Assembly (NCBI GenBank): GCA_964570285.1
Contig: CAZMXP010000014.1
Coordinates: 1 to 64,000, forward strand
Length of the DNA stretch: 64,000 bases
From: CAZMXP01 sp964570285
Lineage (GTDB): Bacteria > Planctomycetota > PLA2
Direction: 5' to 3'
Positions within the stretch are counted from its first letter, which is position 1; every line of letters starts with the position of its first letter. The position numbers and the translations under genes were made by a program. Of the stretch, positions 37,114 to 45,718 are shown piece by piece. The notes below the pieces were generated by a model. That model was not told where the DNA came from, made no database searches, and worked only from the letters and a program-made list of their open reading frames with translations.

Positions 37114-37610
37114 GAGTTTGTCCGACGATTCGTCGGACAAACTCATAAGTGAGAGGGGGTTGGCTGTCGGTGCCCGGCCGACAGGCGCCGGACCGCCGCA
37201 CGCTCAGCGGCTTCCCGATGGGGCCATCGGACCGCGACGAGGAGCCGCCCGGGCCGGGCCGTCCGCCGAGGACCACGCCCCGCGACGAGGCGCAGCGCAA
37301 CTTCACGGACCCGGAGAGCGGGATCATGAAGGGACCCGACGGCTTCGTGCAGGCGTACAACTGCCAAGTGGCGGTCGACGCCGCAAGCCACGTGATCGTG
37401 GCTGCGCACGTCTCGAGCACCGGACACAACCTCCTGAAGCTGGCAGCCGCGAGGGCGTGACGCGGAGCGCCGCGCCTCGCGCAAGTGCCCCCCTCGATCG
37501 CGGCGACGGTTCATGGAGACCCACGACTCGCGTCGCGTCGAATCAGGAGCTTGTCCGGGTCCGGTTGGCCCCGAAGCGTGGCTGGAGGCCACTACCCGGC
37601 CAAGCTCCTG
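37110..37610 (+). mobile_element. Defective IS1182-like element, copy C (inverted orientation, longest core)
   Basis: This copy has the same termini as A and B but in opposite orientation: left hairpin GAGTTTGTCCGACG-ATT-CGTCGGACAAACTC (37114-37144) next to CTAG at 37110-37113; right end GAGCTTGTCCGGGT ... ACCCGGCCAAGCTC followed by CTGG, a decayed CTAG. A 103-codon frame (37149-37460) reads RDEEPPGPGRPPRTTPRDEA, then NFTDPESGIMKGPDGFVQAY and AVDAASHVIVAAHVSS, then the fused C-terminus TGHNLLKLAAARA. It keeps about 25 codons more of the linker than copy B. It is non-autonomous. The next 300 bases (37611-37913) are C-rich with no recognised feature before pilT. Confidence 0.83.
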
Positions 37611-37913
37611 GGCCGAGGCGGGTGCGAGAGGCCGGGCGCCGCTGGCCCGGCCGCTCCCGGCCCGCGTAGCGGTCGGGGGGCGCCTCGCCCTCGCGAAGCG
37701 CGCCCTCGGGGTGTCCCGCCCCGGGGGCGTGCGTCTCATTCCGGGACAGCGCGGGAGGCGTGCCCCCCCGCACCCCCCCCCGACCCTCCTCCGCCGATCT
37801 CTTTCGCGTCGTCCTCAATCCCCGGCCCTCGATGGGCCGATAGGGAGCCGGGTTCTAGGCTCCTCCGCACAGGTCGGTGCGGCGGGGTGAGACCTCGGAA
37901 AGACGGGACAACG

Positions 37914-39059
37914 ATGGTCGGAATCGAGGAACTGCTACAGATCATGGTGCAGCGCGGAGGGTCCGACCTGCACGTGACTGCCGGTTCGCCCCCCAAGGTG
38001 CGCATCGACGGGTCGCTCGTCTCGACCGAGCACGACACGCTGGCGCCCGACGCGACGAAGAAGATCGTCTACTCCGTGCTCACGGCGGAGCAGATCGCGA
38101 AGTTCGAGCGCGAACTCGAACTCGACCTCTCGTTCGGGATCGACGGCCTCGGCCGCTTCCGGACCAACGTCTTCATGCAGCGCGGCGCGGTCGGCGGCGT
38201 CTTCCGCATCATCCCCTACACGATCCAGCCCTTCGAGGAGCTCGGGCTGCCCCGCGAGGTCGTCGAGGGGTTCTGCACGCTGCCGAAGGGGCTCGTGCTC
38301 GTGACCGGAAGCACCGGATCGGGGAAGTCGACCACGCTGGCCGCGATGATCGACTACATCAACCAGCACCGCTGCGAGCACGTGATCACGATCGAGGATC
38401 CGATCGAGTACCTGCACCGCAACAAGAACTGCCTCTTCAACCAGCGGGAGGTCGGCTCGGACACGCGCTCGTTCGCGAACGCGCTCCGGTCGGTGCTGCG
38501 CGAGGACCCGGACGTCGTGCTGATCGGCGAGATGCGCGACCTCGAGACGATCGAGCTCGCGCTGACGCTGGCGGAGACGGGGCACCTGACCTTCGCGACG
38601 CTGCACACCTCCGACACCGTGCAGAGCATCAACCGGATCGTCGACGTCTTCCCGAGCCACCAGCAGCAGCAGGTGCGCACGCAGCTCAGCTTCGTGCTGC
38701 AGGGCGTCATCTGCCAGACGCTCGTGCCGCGCGCGAACGGGCGCGGCCGGGCGCTGGCCGCGGAGGTGATGGTCGCGAACCAGGCGGTCAAGGCCTGCAT
38801 CCGGGACAACAAGGCGCATCAGATCTACTCGCTGATCCAGACCGGCGGCAAGTACGGGATGTGCACGATGAACCAGGCGCTCTTCGACCTCTACCAGGGC
38901 GCGCAGATCACCTACGACGAGGCGATGGCGCGCACGACCGATCCCGAGGACCTGAAGCGGACCTTCCAGCGCGCGACGCCGGGGGCGGTGCCCCCGTCGG
39001 CGCCCGCCGGGGCTCCCGCGCGGCGCCCGGCCGCGATGAAGACGGGGCGCCATGTCTAG
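37914..39059 (+). CDS. pilT: Twitching motility ATPase PilT
   Basis: This 381-residue hexameric retraction ATPase has IEELLQIMVQRGGSDLHVTA, then Walker A TGSTGSGKSTTL (about 127-138), the Asp box TIEDPIEYLH, Walker B VVLIGEMRDLETI and the His box TGHLTFATLHTSD. The AIRNLIRE-like C-terminal retraction motif is not obvious, and the last 40 residues are a Pro/Ala-rich extension (PGAVPPSAPAGAPARRPAAM). It overlaps pilB by 8 bases. It powers pilus retraction, or recycling of pseudopilins in a secretion system. Confidence 0.95.
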   Translation: MVGIEELLQIMVQRGGSDLHVTAGSPPKVRIDGSLVSTEHDTLAPDATKKIVYSVLTAEQIAKFERELELDLSFGIDGLGRFRTNVFMQRGAVGGVFRIIPYTIQPFEELGLPREVVEGFCTLPKGLVLVTGSTGSGKSTTLAAMIDYINQHRCEHVITIEDPIEYLHRNKNCLFNQREVGSDTRSFANALRSVLREDPDVVLIGEMRDLETIELALTLAETGHLTFATLHTSDTVQSINRIVDVFPSHQQQQVRTQLSFVLQGVICQTLVPRANGRGRALAAEVMVANQAVKACIRDNKAHQIYSLIQTGGKYGMCTMNQALFDLYQGAQITYDEAMARTTDPEDLKRTFQRATPGAVPPSAPAGAPARRPAAMKTGRHV

Positions 39060-40821
39060 GATCTTCGACAAGCGCGTCGTGCGCATCGTCGAGGAGGCGG
39101 GCCTGCTCGCGCCCGAGGACCTGCAGCAGGTCGTCGAGCTGGCCGCGAAGGAGAAGGCGCCCGTCTCGACGATGCTCGTCAAGAAGGGGCTCGTCGACGA
39201 GGGGGACCTGCTCGGGTTGATCAGCGAGAAGCTGCGCGTCACGCCCATCAACCTCCACGACTGCCAGCTCGACCCGGAGGTCGTGAAGACGATCCCGCAG
39301 GACGTCGCCACGGGCCACCGCATCGTCCCGATCTCGCGCATCGAGAACACGCTGACGCTCGCCGTCAGCAACCCCTTCGACGTCGTCATCCTCGACCAGC
39401 TCCGGAACACGACCGGCTGCGAGCTGCGGCTCGTCCTCTCGCTGGACGAGACGATCCAGAAGGCGCTCGGTCGCGTCTACAACCCCGGTGCCGCCGAGCT
39501 CAAGGCGGTCATGGGGGAGATGGGCGAGATGGGCGAGACGGATCTCGAGGTGAAGCCCGGCGAGGAGGTGGACGAACTCGACCTCGAGGCGATCGCGAAG
39601 GGCGAGGAGGAGTCGCCGGTCGTCAAGTTCGTGAACCTGGTCCTCTACCAGGCGATCAAGGACCGCGTCTCGGACATCCACATCGAGCCCTACGACAAGA
39701 TCGTGCGCGTGCGGTTCCGCGCCGACGGCAACTGCTACGAGGCGTTCAAGCCGCCGAAGTCGCTGCACAACTCGATCGTCTCGCGCGTGAAGATCATGTG
39801 CGGCCTCGACATCGCGGAGCGCCGGCGCCCCCAGGACGGGAAGTTCCAGATCCGCATGGAGGGCCGCCAGATCGACTTCCGCGTCTCGGTGCTGCCCACG
39901 GTGCACGGCGAGAAGGTCGTGGCGCGCATCCTCGACGCCGGCAACCTCGCGCTGTCGCTCGACGCCCTCGGCTTCGAGGAGAAGGCGCTCGCGGACTTCC
40001 AGGCCGCGATCGCCGCCGACTACGGGATGATCCTCGTGACGGGCCCGACGGGGTCGGGGAAGTCGACGACGCTCTACAGCGCCGTGCGCGCGATCCTGAG
40101 CGACGAGAGCAACTTCGTCACCGTCGAGGACCCCGTCGAGTACCAGGTGTTCGGCGTCAACCAGGTGCAGGTCTCGGACAAGCGCGGCCTGACCTTCGCC
40201 GCGGCGCTGCGGTCGATCCTGCGCCAGGACCCGGATGTCGTGATGATCGGCGAGATCCGCGATACCGAGACCATCGAGATCGCGATCAAGGCCGCCCTCA
40301 CCGGCCACCTGGTGCTCAGCACGCTCCACACCAACGACGCGGCCTCGACGATCAGCCGCATGGTGGACATGGGCGTGGATCCGTTCATGGTCGCGTCCGC
40401 GACGCTCCTCGTCTCCGCGCAGCGCCTCGCGCGCCGCCTGTGCAAGTACTGCAAGGCGCCGCTGGAGCGCCCCCCGAAGGAGCGGCTGATCGCGATCGGC
40501 TGCACGGAGGAGGAGGCGGAGACCGCCGAGATCCTGAAGCCGGTGGGCTGCAGCCGATGCAAGGGCGGATACGCCGGCCGTTTCGCGCTGCTCGAGACGA
40601 TGCCGATGATCGACGACGTCAAGCGCATGGTCATCGAGGGCAAGTCGGCGATGGAGATCAAGAACCGCTCGGTACTCGAGCACGGGATGGTGACGCTCCG
40701 CCGCGCCGCGATCCTGAACATGCTGCGCGGGAACACCTCCGCCGAGGAGGTGCTGCGCGTGACCATGGCGGACGAGGTGCGCGCCGACGGCCGCCGTGTC
40801 AAGGCGGTCGATCCGGTCTGA
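39052..40821 (+). CDS. pilB: Type IV pilus / type II secretion assembly ATPase (PilB/GspE)
   Basis: This 589-residue protein has an N-terminal MshEN/GspE-N domain (residues 1-150: LISEKLRVTPINLHDCQLDP; VPISRIENTLTLAVSNPFD). The ATPase core has SDIHIEPYDKIVRVRFRADG, Walker A TGPTGSGKSTTLY (near 330), VEDPVEYQV, Walker B DVVMIGEIRDTETIEIA and the His box TGHLVLSTLHTNDAAS. A tetracysteine zinc motif CKYCKAPLE (near 463) and CSRCKGGYAGR (near 499) is typical of PilB/GspE and absent in PilT. An acidic insertion EMGEMGETDLEVKPGEEVDE links the domains. It drives pilin assembly. Confidence 0.95.
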   Translation: MSRIFDKRVVRIVEEAGLLAPEDLQQVVELAAKEKAPVSTMLVKKGLVDEGDLLGLISEKLRVTPINLHDCQLDPEVVKTIPQDVATGHRIVPISRIENTLTLAVSNPFDVVILDQLRNTTGCELRLVLSLDETIQKALGRVYNPGAAELKAVMGEMGEMGETDLEVKPGEEVDELDLEAIAKGEEESPVVKFVNLVLYQAIKDRVSDIHIEPYDKIVRVRFRADGNCYEAFKPPKSLHNSIVSRVKIMCGLDIAERRRPQDGKFQIRMEGRQIDFRVSVLPTVHGEKVVARILDAGNLALSLDALGFEEKALADFQAAIAADYGMILVTGPTGSGKSTTLYSAVRAILSDESNFVTVEDPVEYQVFGVNQVQVSDKRGLTFAAALRSILRQDPDVVMIGEIRDTETIEIAIKAALTGHLVLSTLHTNDAASTISRMVDMGVDPFMVASATLLVSAQRLARRLCKYCKAPLERPPKERLIAIGCTEEEAETAEILKPVGCSRCKGGYAGRFALLETMPMIDDVKRMVIEGKSAMEIKNRSVLEHGMVTLRRAAILNMLRGNTSAEEVLRVTMADEVRADGRRVKAVDPV

Positions 40822-40854
40822 CGATAGGTCCAGGGAGCTCGACGGAGGATACGG

Positions 40855-42093
40855 ATGGCCACGTTCAAGTACAACGCCCGCGACCGCGACGGGAAGACCG
40901 TCTCCGGGATGGTCACCGCGAAGAGCCAGGCGGACGCGGTCGCGGACCTTCGCAAGCGCAACCTCGTCATCCTCGACGTGCGGCAGAGCGCCTCCGCGGT
41001 CCGCAGCCGGGGCGGCCTGCTCGGGGGCCTCACCCGCACGCGGCCCAGCGCCTCGAAGGAGCAGCTCGTCCTCTTCACGCGCCAGCTCGCGACGATGATC
41101 TCCGCCGGCGTCCCGCTGCTGGAGTCCCTCGAGGTGCTCCAGGAGCAGGCCGACACGCCCGGTTTCCGCTTCGTGCTCGACAGCGTCATCGAGTCGGTGC
41201 GCGGCGGGACCGACCTCAGCACCGCGCTCGAGAAGTACCGCAAGGTCTTCCCGAGCATCTACATCTCGATGGTGCGCGCGGGCGAGGTCTCCGGCCAGCT
41301 CGACGACATCCTCGTGCGCCTCGCGGAGTACCTCGAGGCGAGCGAGAAGCTCAAGCGGGACATCCGGGCGGCGATGACCTACCCGGTCATCAGCCTCATC
41401 CTCGTGCTCGGCATCACGATGTTCCTGATGGTCGGCATCGTGCCGAAGTTCAAGGAGATCTTCGACTCCCTCGAGATCGAGCTCCCGTCGCTGACGAAGG
41501 CGGTGCTCGGGGCCAGCCTCGCGCTCAAGGACCACTTCGCGATGGTCGGCGCCGGCGCCGTCGGGTTCGTGTTCCTCTTCCTCCTCTGGAAGCGCAGCAA
41601 GCCCGGCGTGCGCCAGTGGGACTGGCTCGTGCTGCACGTGCCGGTGTTCGGCCCTCTCTTCCAGAAGGTCGCCCTGAGCCGGTTCTCGCGCACGTTCGCG
41701 ACGCTGATCAAGTCGGGCGTGCCGATCCTCGGCGCCCTCGAGATCGTCGCCGAGACGTCGGGCAACACGGTCATCAGCGACGTCGTCAACAACGCGAAGG
41801 AGAACGTGCGCCAGGGCCACACGCTCGCGGAGCCCCTGATGGAGAGCAAGGTCTTCCCGCCGATGGTCACGCGCATGGTGCAGATCGGCGAGAAGTCGGG
41901 CTCCCTCGAGCAGCTCCTGGAGAAGATCTCCGACTTCTACGACGACCAGGTCAGCGCGGCGGTCAAGACCCTGACGTCGATGATCGAGCCGATCATGATC
42001 AGCATCATGGGGTTCATGGTCGGCGGCATCGTGCTGGCGGTCTTCCTGCCGATCTTCGAGCTGCAGAAGCAGCTCGGCGGCACGAGGAACTGA
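40855..42093 (+). CDS. pilC: Inner-membrane platform protein PilC/GspF
   Basis: This 412-residue protein has the GspF layout of two homologous cytoplasmic helical domains (KEQLVLFTRQLATMISAGVP; LSRFSRTFATLIKSGVPILG), each followed by TM helices (AAMTYPVISLILVLGITMFL; AGAVGFVFLFLLW; IMGFMVGGIVLAVFLPIF). The N-terminus is MATFKYNARDRDGKTVSGMV. The ribosome site GGAGGA precedes ATG 40855. It couples the ATPases to pilin insertion. Confidence 0.95.
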   Translation: MATFKYNARDRDGKTVSGMVTAKSQADAVADLRKRNLVILDVRQSASAVRSRGGLLGGLTRTRPSASKEQLVLFTRQLATMISAGVPLLESLEVLQEQADTPGFRFVLDSVIESVRGGTDLSTALEKYRKVFPSIYISMVRAGEVSGQLDDILVRLAEYLEASEKLKRDIRAAMTYPVISLILVLGITMFLMVGIVPKFKEIFDSLEIELPSLTKAVLGASLALKDHFAMVGAGAVGFVFLFLLWKRSKPGVRQWDWLVLHVPVFGPLFQKVALSRFSRTFATLIKSGVPILGALEIVAETSGNTVISDVVNNAKENVRQGHTLAEPLMESKVFPPMVTRMVQIGEKSGSLEQLLEKISDFYDDQVSAAVKTLTSMIEPIMISIMGFMVGGIVLAVFLPIFELQKQLGGTRN

Positions 42094-42097
42094 CGCC

Positions 42098-43060
42098 GTG
42101 CCCCAGGCCCACCGACGTGCCGTGCTCTACGGGGCGGGCACCCTCGTCGCGGCGGCGCTGCTCTTCGCCGGATTCGGCATCACGGTCGCTCCCGACGCCG
42201 CGACGCGCCTCAACGGCGCCGCGCTGCACGCGGAGGCGGGGCAGTACGACCTGGCCCTCGAGATCGTCGCGCTCGTGCTGCGCGAGCATCCGGGCGATCT
42301 CGACGCGCGCATCTACCGCGCGACGATCCTCGGCATGGCCCGCCGCTACGACGAGGCGCTTGCCGCCTTCGACGACGCGCTGGGGGGCGCGGGGGACGAC
42401 CGCGAGTTGGCGCGCAACCTGCGGCAGGACCGGGCCGCGCTGCTGCTCGAGGCGGGGCGCCTCGACGAGTTCCGCGCCGCGCGCGCGGCGCTGAGCGCCG
42501 ACGGCGGCGACTTCCGCGTCTCGGTCCTCGACGGCCTCGAGGCCTCCAAGCAGGGGGATCCCGCGGCGGCCGCCCGCGCCTACGCCCGTGCCCTCGAGGG
42601 CTCGCCCGGCGACCCGCACATCCGGGCGCGCCTCTGGAACGCGCGCATGGACGAGGGCAAGGCGGCGCTGGCCCAGCGCAGGTTCGCGGAGGCGAAGGCC
42701 GCCTTCGACGGCGCGCGCGACCTCTTCCCTCAGGTTCCCGCCGCGCACCTGCGTGCCGCGGAGACCCTGCTCGCGCTGGACGACGCGCCCGGCGCGGTGG
42801 AGATCCTGCGCGTGCTGTCGCCGCGCACGCCCGGCATCGCGCCGCTCGTCTTCCGCGCGGCGACGGCGCTGCTCGAGCGCGGCGCCACCGACGCCGCGAT
42901 CGAGGCGCTCGAAGGCGCCTACGCGAGCGATCCGGCGGCCGTGAAGTCCCTCTTTGAGACAGAACGCGCGTGGGACGTCCAGCGCGGCAACGCGGCGGTT
43001 CAGGCCGTGTTCGCGGAAGTCGAAAGGAATTCCGGGGGCGGTTTGACCCGCTCCCACTGA
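42098..43060 (+). CDS. Membrane-anchored TPR protein of the pilus operon
   Basis: This 320-residue protein starts at GTG 42098, five bases after pilC. Residues 8-27 (AVLYGAGTLVAAALLFAGFG) are a signal anchor. TPR-type hairpins follow: AEAGQYDLALEIVALVLREH, RRYDEALAAFDDALGG, KQGDPAAAARAYARALEGSP, QRRFAEAKAAFDGARDLFP and ERGATDAAIEALEGAYASDP. The position between pilC and the prepilins suggests a PilF/PilW-like or Tgl-like assembly role, although those are usually lipoproteins. No other function can be inferred. Confidence 0.78.
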   Translation: MPQAHRRAVLYGAGTLVAAALLFAGFGITVAPDAATRLNGAALHAEAGQYDLALEIVALVLREHPGDLDARIYRATILGMARRYDEALAAFDDALGGAGDDRELARNLRQDRAALLLEAGRLDEFRAARAALSADGGDFRVSVLDGLEASKQGDPAAAARAYARALEGSPGDPHIRARLWNARMDEGKAALAQRRFAEAKAAFDGARDLFPQVPAAHLRAAETLLALDDAPGAVEILRVLSPRTPGIAPLVFRAATALLERGATDAAIEALEGAYASDPAAVKSLFETERAWDVQRGNAAVQAVFAEVERNSGGGLTRSH

Positions 43061-43194
43061 GTGATACGGTCCCTTGGAGTGGCGTAGAGATGCGCGGGAG
43101 CGCGGCGTGCGGTCGAAAGACGCGACGCCGCGGCCCGTCGCGGGAGGACGCCCTCCGCGAAATACCGGAACGCCACGACACAAGCAAGATCACC

Positions 43195-43210
43195 TGGCTT
43201 TCGGGTTGGT
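43195..43210 (+). promoter_or_regulatory. Possible sigma-54-type promoter before the first prepilin
   Basis: TGGCTTTCGGGTTGGT matches the -24/-12 frame TGGCACG-N4-TTGCA with correct spacing and the -24 GG, but the -12 GC is GG. It ends 37 bases before ATG 43248. Pilin genes of several bacteria use sigma-54. A weak candidate only. Confidence 0.25.
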
Positions 43211-43247
43211 ACTGGTTCGGAACTGCTGAAAGGAGCACACAAAGGAC

Positions 43248-43916
43248 ATGCGCAAGAATGAATCTGGTTTCACGCTCATCGAGCTGATGATCGTGATCGC
43301 GATTATCGCCATCATCGCGGCGATCGCGATCCCGAATCTGCTCTCGGCGCGTCTCAACAGCAACGAGACCGCCGCCATCGCGACTCTGCGGAACGTCATT
43401 TCCGCGCAGGCGCAGATGCAGTCCACGGCTCGCGCCGACGAGAACAACAACGGCGTGGGCGAGTACGGCTCGTTCGGCGAGCTGAGCGGCGGTGTCGGCG
43501 TCCGCGGCGGGTCGGTCCTCAATCCGCCCGTGCTGTCGAGCGCCTTCCGTTCGGTGAGCGGCTCGCGCGTCAGCCGGAGCGGCTACATCTTCCAGATGTA
43601 CCTCCCGGACAGCGCCGGCAAGGGCACGGCCGAGGCAGCCACCGGCGGCTACGCCGCGGGTGACCTCGATGCGGACGTCGCCGAGACGACCTGGTGCTGC
43701 TACGCGTGGCCGGCCAACTACGGCAACACGGGCAACCGCACCTTCTTCGTCAACCAGGGTGGCGACATCGTGGCGACGGAGAGCAGCTCGTACGACGGCC
43801 CGAGCGCGGGCCCCGCGTCCAACTCCGCCTTCAGCGGTGCGGGCGACACCATCACGGGCCAGACCGCCACGGGCGCGACGGGTCGTGACGGGAACTTCTG
43901 GAAGCAGGCCGGCTAA
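43248..43916 (+). CDS. Major-type prepilin (type IV pilin / pseudopilin)
   Basis: This 222-residue protein has the short leader MRKNESG ending at the cleavage site G|F, followed by Glu5 in FTLIELMIVIAIIAIIAA, the universal class III signal. The mature globular part has NETAAIATLRNVISAQAQMQ, then GVGEYGSFGELSGGVGVRGG, TWCCYAWPANYGNTGNRTFF and a Gly/Ser/Thr-rich end. Adjacent Cys-Cys is notable. Ribosome site AAAGGA. A paralog of identical length lies 79 bases downstream, and a hairpin separates the two. It is processed by the prepilin peptidase at 35.3 kb. Confidence 0.95.
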   Translation: MRKNESGFTLIELMIVIAIIAIIAAIAIPNLLSARLNSNETAAIATLRNVISAQAQMQSTARADENNNGVGEYGSFGELSGGVGVRGGSVLNPPVLSSAFRSVSGSRVSRSGYIFQMYLPDSAGKGTAEAATGGYAAGDLDADVAETTWCCYAWPANYGNTGNRTFFVNQGGDIVATESSSYDGPSAGPASNSAFSGAGDTITGQTATGATGRDGNFWKQAG

Positions 43917-43948
43917 GGCCCGCCTCCGGAACGTGATGTGAGTTTTCG

Positions 43949-43970
43949 GGGGGGGCCTCTTGGCCCCCCC
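43949..43970 (+). terminator. Hairpin between the two prepilin genes
   Basis: GGGGGGGCC and GGCCCCCCC pair around TCTT, followed by TCACCGTTTT. It may be a partial terminator letting the first pilin be made in excess over the second. Confidence 0.65.
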
Positions 43971-43995
43971 TCACCGTTTTCGGGGTGAGACAGGG

Positions 43996-44664
43996 ATGAG
44001 GCAGAGGGGATTCACATTCATCGAGCTGATGATCGTCGTGGCGATCATCGCGGTCGTCGCCGCCATCGCGATCCCGAACCTGCTCGCGGCAAGGCTGAGC
44101 AGCAACGAGACGGCGGCGATCGAGACGCTCCGGTCGCTCATCGCGGCGCAGGCCCAGTTCCAGTTGCGCGGGCTCGCCGACGTCGACCGCGACGGGCTCG
44201 GGGAGTTCGGCACCTTCGCCGAGCTGAGCGGAGCGGTGGGGGTCCGGGGGGGGACGGAGCTCGCGCCCGTGGTGTTCGGCTCGAGCTTCCGCACGATCAA
44301 CGTGCACGGCGAGCTGGTCAAGCGCGGCTACCAGTACCGCATCTACCTGCCCGACGTGAACGCGAAGGGCCTTGCCGAGGTGCCGGGCGGCGGCCCGCCG
44401 GTCGGGATCGACGGCGATCTCGCGGAGTCGGTCTGGTCCTGCTACGCCTGGCCGACCAACTTCGAGACGACCGGCATGAGGACCTTCTTCATCAGCCACG
44501 GCGGCACGATGACCTTCTGCGTCAACCAGGGCTACTCGGGGCCCGGCGCCTGCCCGCCCGCGGGTGCCGCGCTGCAGATCGGCGGCCCGACCGACTCGAT
44601 GACCGGGGCGGTCGCGAGCGGCGTGACGGGCCGCGACAGCAGCTTCTGGCGCGTGCTCGGGTAG
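43996..44664 (+). CDS. Second prepilin, paralog of the preceding gene
   Basis: This 222-residue protein starts at ATG 43996 (the longer frame upstream covers the terminator). The leader MRQRG is only five residues, then FTFIELMIVVAIIAVVAAIA with Glu5. The order of conserved blocks matches the first pilin: NETAAIETLRSLIAAQAQFQ, GLGEFGTFAELSGAVGVRGG and SVWSCYAWPTNFETTGMRTF. Extra Cys residues (CVNQGYSGPGACPPAG) near the C-terminus are absent in the first paralog, so the distal loop is probably disulfide-bonded and may be a minor pilin. It is the last gene of the pilus cluster. Confidence 0.93.
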   Translation: MRQRGFTFIELMIVVAIIAVVAAIAIPNLLAARLSSNETAAIETLRSLIAAQAQFQLRGLADVDRDGLGEFGTFAELSGAVGVRGGTELAPVVFGSSFRTINVHGELVKRGYQYRIYLPDVNAKGLAEVPGGGPPVGIDGDLAESVWSCYAWPTNFETTGMRTFFISHGGTMTFCVNQGYSGPGACPPAGAALQIGGPTDSMTGAVASGVTGRDSSFWRVLG

Positions 44665-44830
44665 GAACGCGCGATCGGGGCCCGGCCGCGGGCAACCGTG
44701 CCGGGGGCGGGGGGCAGGAACCGGACCGGCGGCGCGATTTGTCCAATTTGCTCAACTTTCCGGGCCACGGGTGCCGATAGGGGCTGCGGAGCGCGATCGG
44801 CCGCCCGCAGGGGCGGCGCTCGCATGGAGC

Positions 44831-45718
44831 ATGGTCAGGAAAGTGAGCGTGATCCTGCCCGCCTACAACGAGGCGGGCTCGATCGGGCCTGTGCTGAAGG
44901 GCATCCGCGACCTCGCGGCCCGGAGGGAGGGCACCGATCTGTTCGAGATCGTCGTCGTCGACGACGGCTCGAGCGACGGCACCGCGGCGATCGCCGAGGC
45001 GGCGGGCGCCCGCGTCGTGCGCCACCCCTACAACATCGGGAACGGCGCCGCCGTGAAGGCGGGCATCCGCGAGGCGGGGGGCGAGGTCATCGTGCTGATG
45101 GATGCCGACGGCCAGCACCGGCCCGAGGAGATCCCGCTGCTGCTCGACGCGCTGGACCACCACGTCATGGCGGTCGGCGCGCGCCGCGCGCAGGGGCACG
45201 CGGGCCTGCACCGCCGCGTCGCGAACGCCCTCTACAACCTGCTCGCCTCCTACGTGACCGGCCGCAAGATCCCCGACCTCACCTCGGGCTTCCGCGCGGT
45301 GCGCGCCGGGGTGCTGCAGCGGTTCCTCTACCTGCTCCCGAACACCTTCAGCTACCCGACGACGATCACGCTCGCCTGCTTCAAGACGGGCCTTCCGGTC
45401 GCCTACGTGCCGATCGACGCGCAGCGGCGCGGCGGCAAGAGCAAGATCCGACTGCTGAAGGACGGCTCGCGCTTCTTCCTGATCATCCTGAAGATCGCGA
45501 CCTTCTTCAGCCCCTTCCGCGTCTTCTTCCCGCTGTCGCTGCTGTCGGTGCTCGCCGGCACCGGCTACTACGCCTACACCTTCCTCACCGAGCACCGCTT
45601 CACGAACATGGCGATGCTGCTGATCATGCAGGGGGTGATCCTCTTCGCGCTCGCGCTCATCAGCGAGCAGATCGCCCAGCTCCGCTTCGACCGCAGCGAA
45701 CGCCGGGGATCGCGGTGA
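44831..45718 (+). CDS. Family 2 glycosyltransferase with two TM helices
   Basis: This 295-residue protein starts at ATG 44831. Motifs are VRKVSVILPAYNEAGSIGPV, EIVVVDDGSSDGTAA, VIVLMDADGQHRPEEIP (DxD) and IPDLTSGFRAVRAG. Two C-terminal TM helices (FFPLSLLSVLAGTGYYAYTF; AMLLIMQGVILFALALISEQ) anchor it. This is the polyprenyl-phosphate or first-sugar type of GT2. It opens the polysaccharide operon and is coupled to the next gene by GTGA. Confidence 0.88.
   Translation: MVRKVSVILPAYNEAGSIGPVLKGIRDLAARREGTDLFEIVVVDDGSSDGTAAIAEAAGARVVRHPYNIGNGAAVKAGIREAGGEVIVLMDADGQHRPEEIPLLLDALDHHVMAVGARRAQGHAGLHRRVANALYNLLASYVTGRKIPDLTSGFRAVRAGVLQRFLYLLPNTFSYPTTITLACFKTGLPVAYVPIDAQRRGGKSKIRLLKDGSRFFLIILKIATFFSPFRVFFPLSLLSVLAGTGYYAYTFLTEHRFTNMAMLLIMQGVILFALALISEQIAQLRFDRSERRGSR

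Noticed and set aside
38908..41820. A 970-codon minus-strand frame opposite pilT-pilB-pilC
   Set aside because: Shadow frame rich in Leu/Glu/Asp/Arg/His; the plus strand encodes three well-defined pilus proteins.
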